The notes under the pieces are model-generated. The model was not told the DNA's origin. It saw only the letters and a program-made list of their open reading frames with translations, and ran no database searches. A program made the translations under genes and the position numbers. A stretch of 64,000 nt of DNA from Nitrosopumilus sp. b3 (GTDB taxonomy: Archaea; Thermoproteota; Nitrososphaeria; Nitrososphaerales; Nitrosopumilaceae). The DNA lies in the NCBI RefSeq assembly GCF_014078525.1, contig NZ_MU078698.1, positions 16,263 to 80,262 of the forward strand, written 5' to 3'. Shown here piece by piece: positions 62,285 through 64,000 of the stretch (its first letter is position 1; each line of letters opens with the position of its first letter).

Positions 62285-62968
62285 TTATTGGAATCGGTCT
62301 ACCGTACTTTCAAAAACATTCTTTGAAAGTCCGCCTTTGAGAATATGTTCATTTCCTTCAAAATTAACAATTTTGAATAATGGGATTTTTTCTACTCCAA
62401 AATTTTTTGAATATTCAATGTTTGATGATATATCATTTTCATATTTTCTAGAATCCAAACATTCTTCAAATAATCCCAAATCAAGACCTAATTCCATTGC
62501 AAATTCCTTTAATTGTGTAGGTTTTCCCCAACTATCTATTTTTTCTTGTGATGTAAACAATAGTTTTTGATATTCTGAATACATGTTTTGATCATTGGCA
62601 CAAAGTGTCGCCTCAGACATCAAAATAGAATTACTTCCCAGAGGTAATGAATCTACAAACACAATATTTGCTTTCTGAGTTTCAATCAAAGTTTTTGAAA
62701 TTTCAGGATAATCATTTTCATACCACAATTTGCAATTTTGACATTGATAGTCATTGAATGCAATTATAGTTACTAATGCGTCAGGAAAGCCAATTACAGG
62801 AGAAGTTGTAGAAGATAGAATATCCAAATTTGTCTCTATAGAAATTTTATCAGGTTCACTTTCAGATGTAAATGAAATCGAATATTCAAATGGAAATAAG
62901 ATCAAAAACATTGCAATCAATATTGCAATAGGGATTACAGTTAAACCAACTTTGGTTGTCTTTTTCAT
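62285..62968 (-). CDS. DsbA-like exported thiol oxidoreductase
   Basis: Signal/anchor (about 8-27), then a thioredoxin-fold domain with CQNC (C76, C79) after FNDYQ, and VEKIPLFKIV supplying the cis-Pro. Likely forms or shuffles disulfides in exported proteins. 12 bp downstream of the Met-rich gene on the same strand. Confidence 0.85.
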   Translation of the reverse strand: MKKTTKVGLTVIPIAILIAMFLILFPFEYSISFTSESEPDKISIETNLDILSSTTSPVIGFPDALVTIIAFNDYQCQNCKLWYENDYPEISKTLIETQKANIVFVDSLPLGSNSILMSEATLCANDQNMYSEYQKLLFTSQEKIDSWGKPTQLKEFAMELGLDLGLFEECLDSRKYENDISSNIEYSKNFGVEKIPLFKIVNFEGNEHILKGGLSKNVFESTVDRFQ

Positions 62969-62980
62969 GATTATTTTCTG

Positions 62981-63634
62981 CTATTTCATTGATTGATGCA
63001 TAGGTTGTTTAGACATTAGATCTTGCATTTCGTCCATATGTTTTTGCATCAAATCCGTCATTTCTATATTAAATTCTTCATCTGTTAGTTCCAAAGATAG
63101 TAAATTTTGCATTTCATTAACATGTGTAGACATTATCTGAATCATTTTTTCTCTTGTTTCTGGATCTTGCATCATTTGCATCATCATGTCTTTATTCATC
63201 ATACCTTGCATTCCAGAATTCATCATACCTTCAGTCATGCTACTTGTCATCATTCCAGAACCCATCATACCTCTCATTTGTTCCATGGCCTCTTGATTTT
63301 CTGTCAAGTGACCTAACATCTGCAATCGTATACTTGGATCTTCAATTATGGTAGACATCATTTGCATAGCAAAATCATGATTTTCCCTCATCATTATTCC
63401 CATATCTTCTGCATGCTGAGTATTTTGCATCCATGTTTTCATGGTATCAGAATCCTGCATTATAGAATCCATCATATCCTGTCTAAATTGGGAATCTTGC
63501 ATCATCATTGTTTGTTGGTTTTGCATTGGCATATTGCCAATATTCATTGTATTTGAAAAAACACCAATTCCAACTACCAAACCCACAAAGAATACGCCAA
63601 CGGTTATTCCTATCCAAACAGATTGATTTATCAT
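62981..63634 (-). CDS. Methionine-rich exported protein
   Basis: After one TM anchor (about 7-27) roughly every fifth residue is Met, in clusters such as QQTMMMQDS, GMMGSGMMTSSM and KDMMMQMMQDP. Met clusters bind Cu+ outside the cell (CopK/PcoE-like logic). It precedes the DsbA-like gene. P1 sites upstream. Confidence 0.75.
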   Translation of the reverse strand: MINQSVWIGITVGVFFVGLVVGIGVFSNTMNIGNMPMQNQQTMMMQDSQFRQDMMDSIMQDSDTMKTWMQNTQHAEDMGIMMRENHDFAMQMMSTIIEDPSIRLQMLGHLTENQEAMEQMRGMMGSGMMTSSMTEGMMNSGMQGMMNKDMMMQMMQDPETREKMIQIMSTHVNEMQNLLSLELTDEEFNIEMTDLMQKHMDEMQDLMSKQPMHQSMK

Positions 63635-63675
63635 TCTATATTTTTCAATGTATTTTTGATATTAAAAATATATAC

Positions 63676-63689
63676 TTTACAAATGCAAA
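63676..63689. promoter_or_regulatory. Operator P1, degenerate
   Basis: TTTACAAATGCAAA, 42 bp before the Met-rich protein start; two bases from the palindrome. Confidence 0.5.
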
Positions 63690-63716
63690 GTCGAAAAAAG
63701 GAAAATTTTGAAGAGG

Positions 63717-63742
63717 GGAATTCCTTCTAGGACTAGAATTCC
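63717..63742. repeat. Inverted repeat near the right end
   Basis: GGAATTCC and TTCTAG face CTAGAA and TTCC across a 2-bp centre, forming an imperfect hairpin. Function unknown. Confidence 0.35.
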
Positions 63743-63844
63743 ATAAAAAATCCCTTCAAAATGTTTTTGCTCAATAACATGTTGAAACGAACAAAGTTAC
63801 AAAGCATGTAAAGGGTATATCAAAAATATATTTAATGTCTATAC

Positions 63845-63858
63845 TTTACAGTTGTAAA
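63845..63858. promoter_or_regulatory. Operator P1, one mismatch
   Basis: TTTACAGTTGTAAA; likely belongs to a gene beyond the window edge or to the Met-rich gene 210 bp away. Confidence 0.55.
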
Positions 63859-64000
63859 ATTATTAACTAATAAAAAATCACAATATTAATTTTCAAAAAT
63901 AATCCTGAAAAAATTAATGATAAAAATAATTTTTATTGAAAACCATTTGTTGATTAGATTTTTATTCAATCAAATTTGTTCTAGCTTGTGAAGTATCTAA

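Larger units (their letters stand above)
63635..64000. other. Right-end non-coding stretch
   Basis: About 365 bp with two P1-type sites and a hairpin-like element (63717-63742). No gene recognised before the window edge. Confidence 0.5.

Noticed and set aside
63107..63626. Several plus-strand frames opposite the Met-rich gene, rich in His and Ser.
   Set aside because: CAT repeats on this strand are just the complement of the many ATG codons; not independent genes.
1..64000. CRISPR array or rRNA operon.
   Set aside because: No regularly spaced repeats of 24-40 bp with unique spacers and no rRNA-like sequence were found when reading through; the closest, 33921-34095, has units too short and spaced too closely.

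Overview
The window is a strongly A+T-rich piece of an archaeal chromosome. The most likely source is an ammonia-oxidising Nitrososphaerota (Thaumarchaeota) of the Nitrosopumilus/Nitrosarchaeum type. Supporting genes are an archaeal histone, both topoisomerase VI subunits, RIO1 plus a Pno1/Krr1-type KH protein, aIF2-beta, S17e, S11, RtcB, PDCD5, Cgi121 and Sua5 proteins, many UspA and CBS proteins, type 1 copper proteins and a PhaC-like synthase. Many TTG/GTG starts, almost no Shine-Dalgarno sequences and frequent 1-20 bp gene overlaps fit this assignment. No amo genes lie in the window, so ammonia oxidation is an inference from taxonomy.

Left part (1-32.3 kb): a compact housekeeping chromosome. 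It carries pterin enzymes (QueD/PTPS-like, carbinolamine dehydratase), purB and purA, pyrF, RNA genes and enzymes (rtcB, a t6A group with a ubiquitin-like/Cgi121 fusion and Sua5, a THUMP protein, tRNA-Thr and tRNA-Cys), thiL, glmM-like, uppS and many small zinc-ribbon or membrane proteins. A translationally coupled run aIF2-beta / DUF424 / RIO1 / KH / top6B / top6A closes this part. One accessory gene interrupts it: an AIPR-family anti-phage protein with a nuclease-like N-terminus (12.7-14.5 kb).

Middle part (32.4-45 kb): an accessory region. A tyrosine-recombinase-like integrase is followed by a 0.5 kb non-coding stretch with iteron-like repeats and a divergent DUF5131 (three-Cys motif) / TcmP pair. 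Then come UspA, a cupredoxin gene that seems frameshifted from a secreted helical domain, two divergent CBS paralogues, a histidine kinase split by one in-frame TAG, a tiny C2H2 finger protein and a three-gene cluster in which a membrane protein lies between two tiny proteins with nine cysteines each.

Right part (45-64 kb): a metal and cell-envelope region. Genes include a ZnuA-type binding protein, DUF192, a rhodanese, a SurA/PrsA-like protein, a NiCoT-type transporter, PRPP synthetase and AMP phosphorylase, CopA, UspA, an ATP-cone/nuclease protein, a small TRASH-type metal protein, PhaC, a K+ channel, a ferric-reductase-like protein, a DsbA-like protein and a methionine-rich exported protein. 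Nearly every promoter region here carries the palindrome TTTACAATTGTAAA or a close variant, which I do not see in the first 45 kb. The copA promoter also exists as an 88-bp, 85/88 identical copy in front of the small TRASH gene, with a second palindrome (ATTTCTAATTTAGAAAT) in both copies. I read this as a metal-responsive regulon whose regulator is not recognisable in the window.
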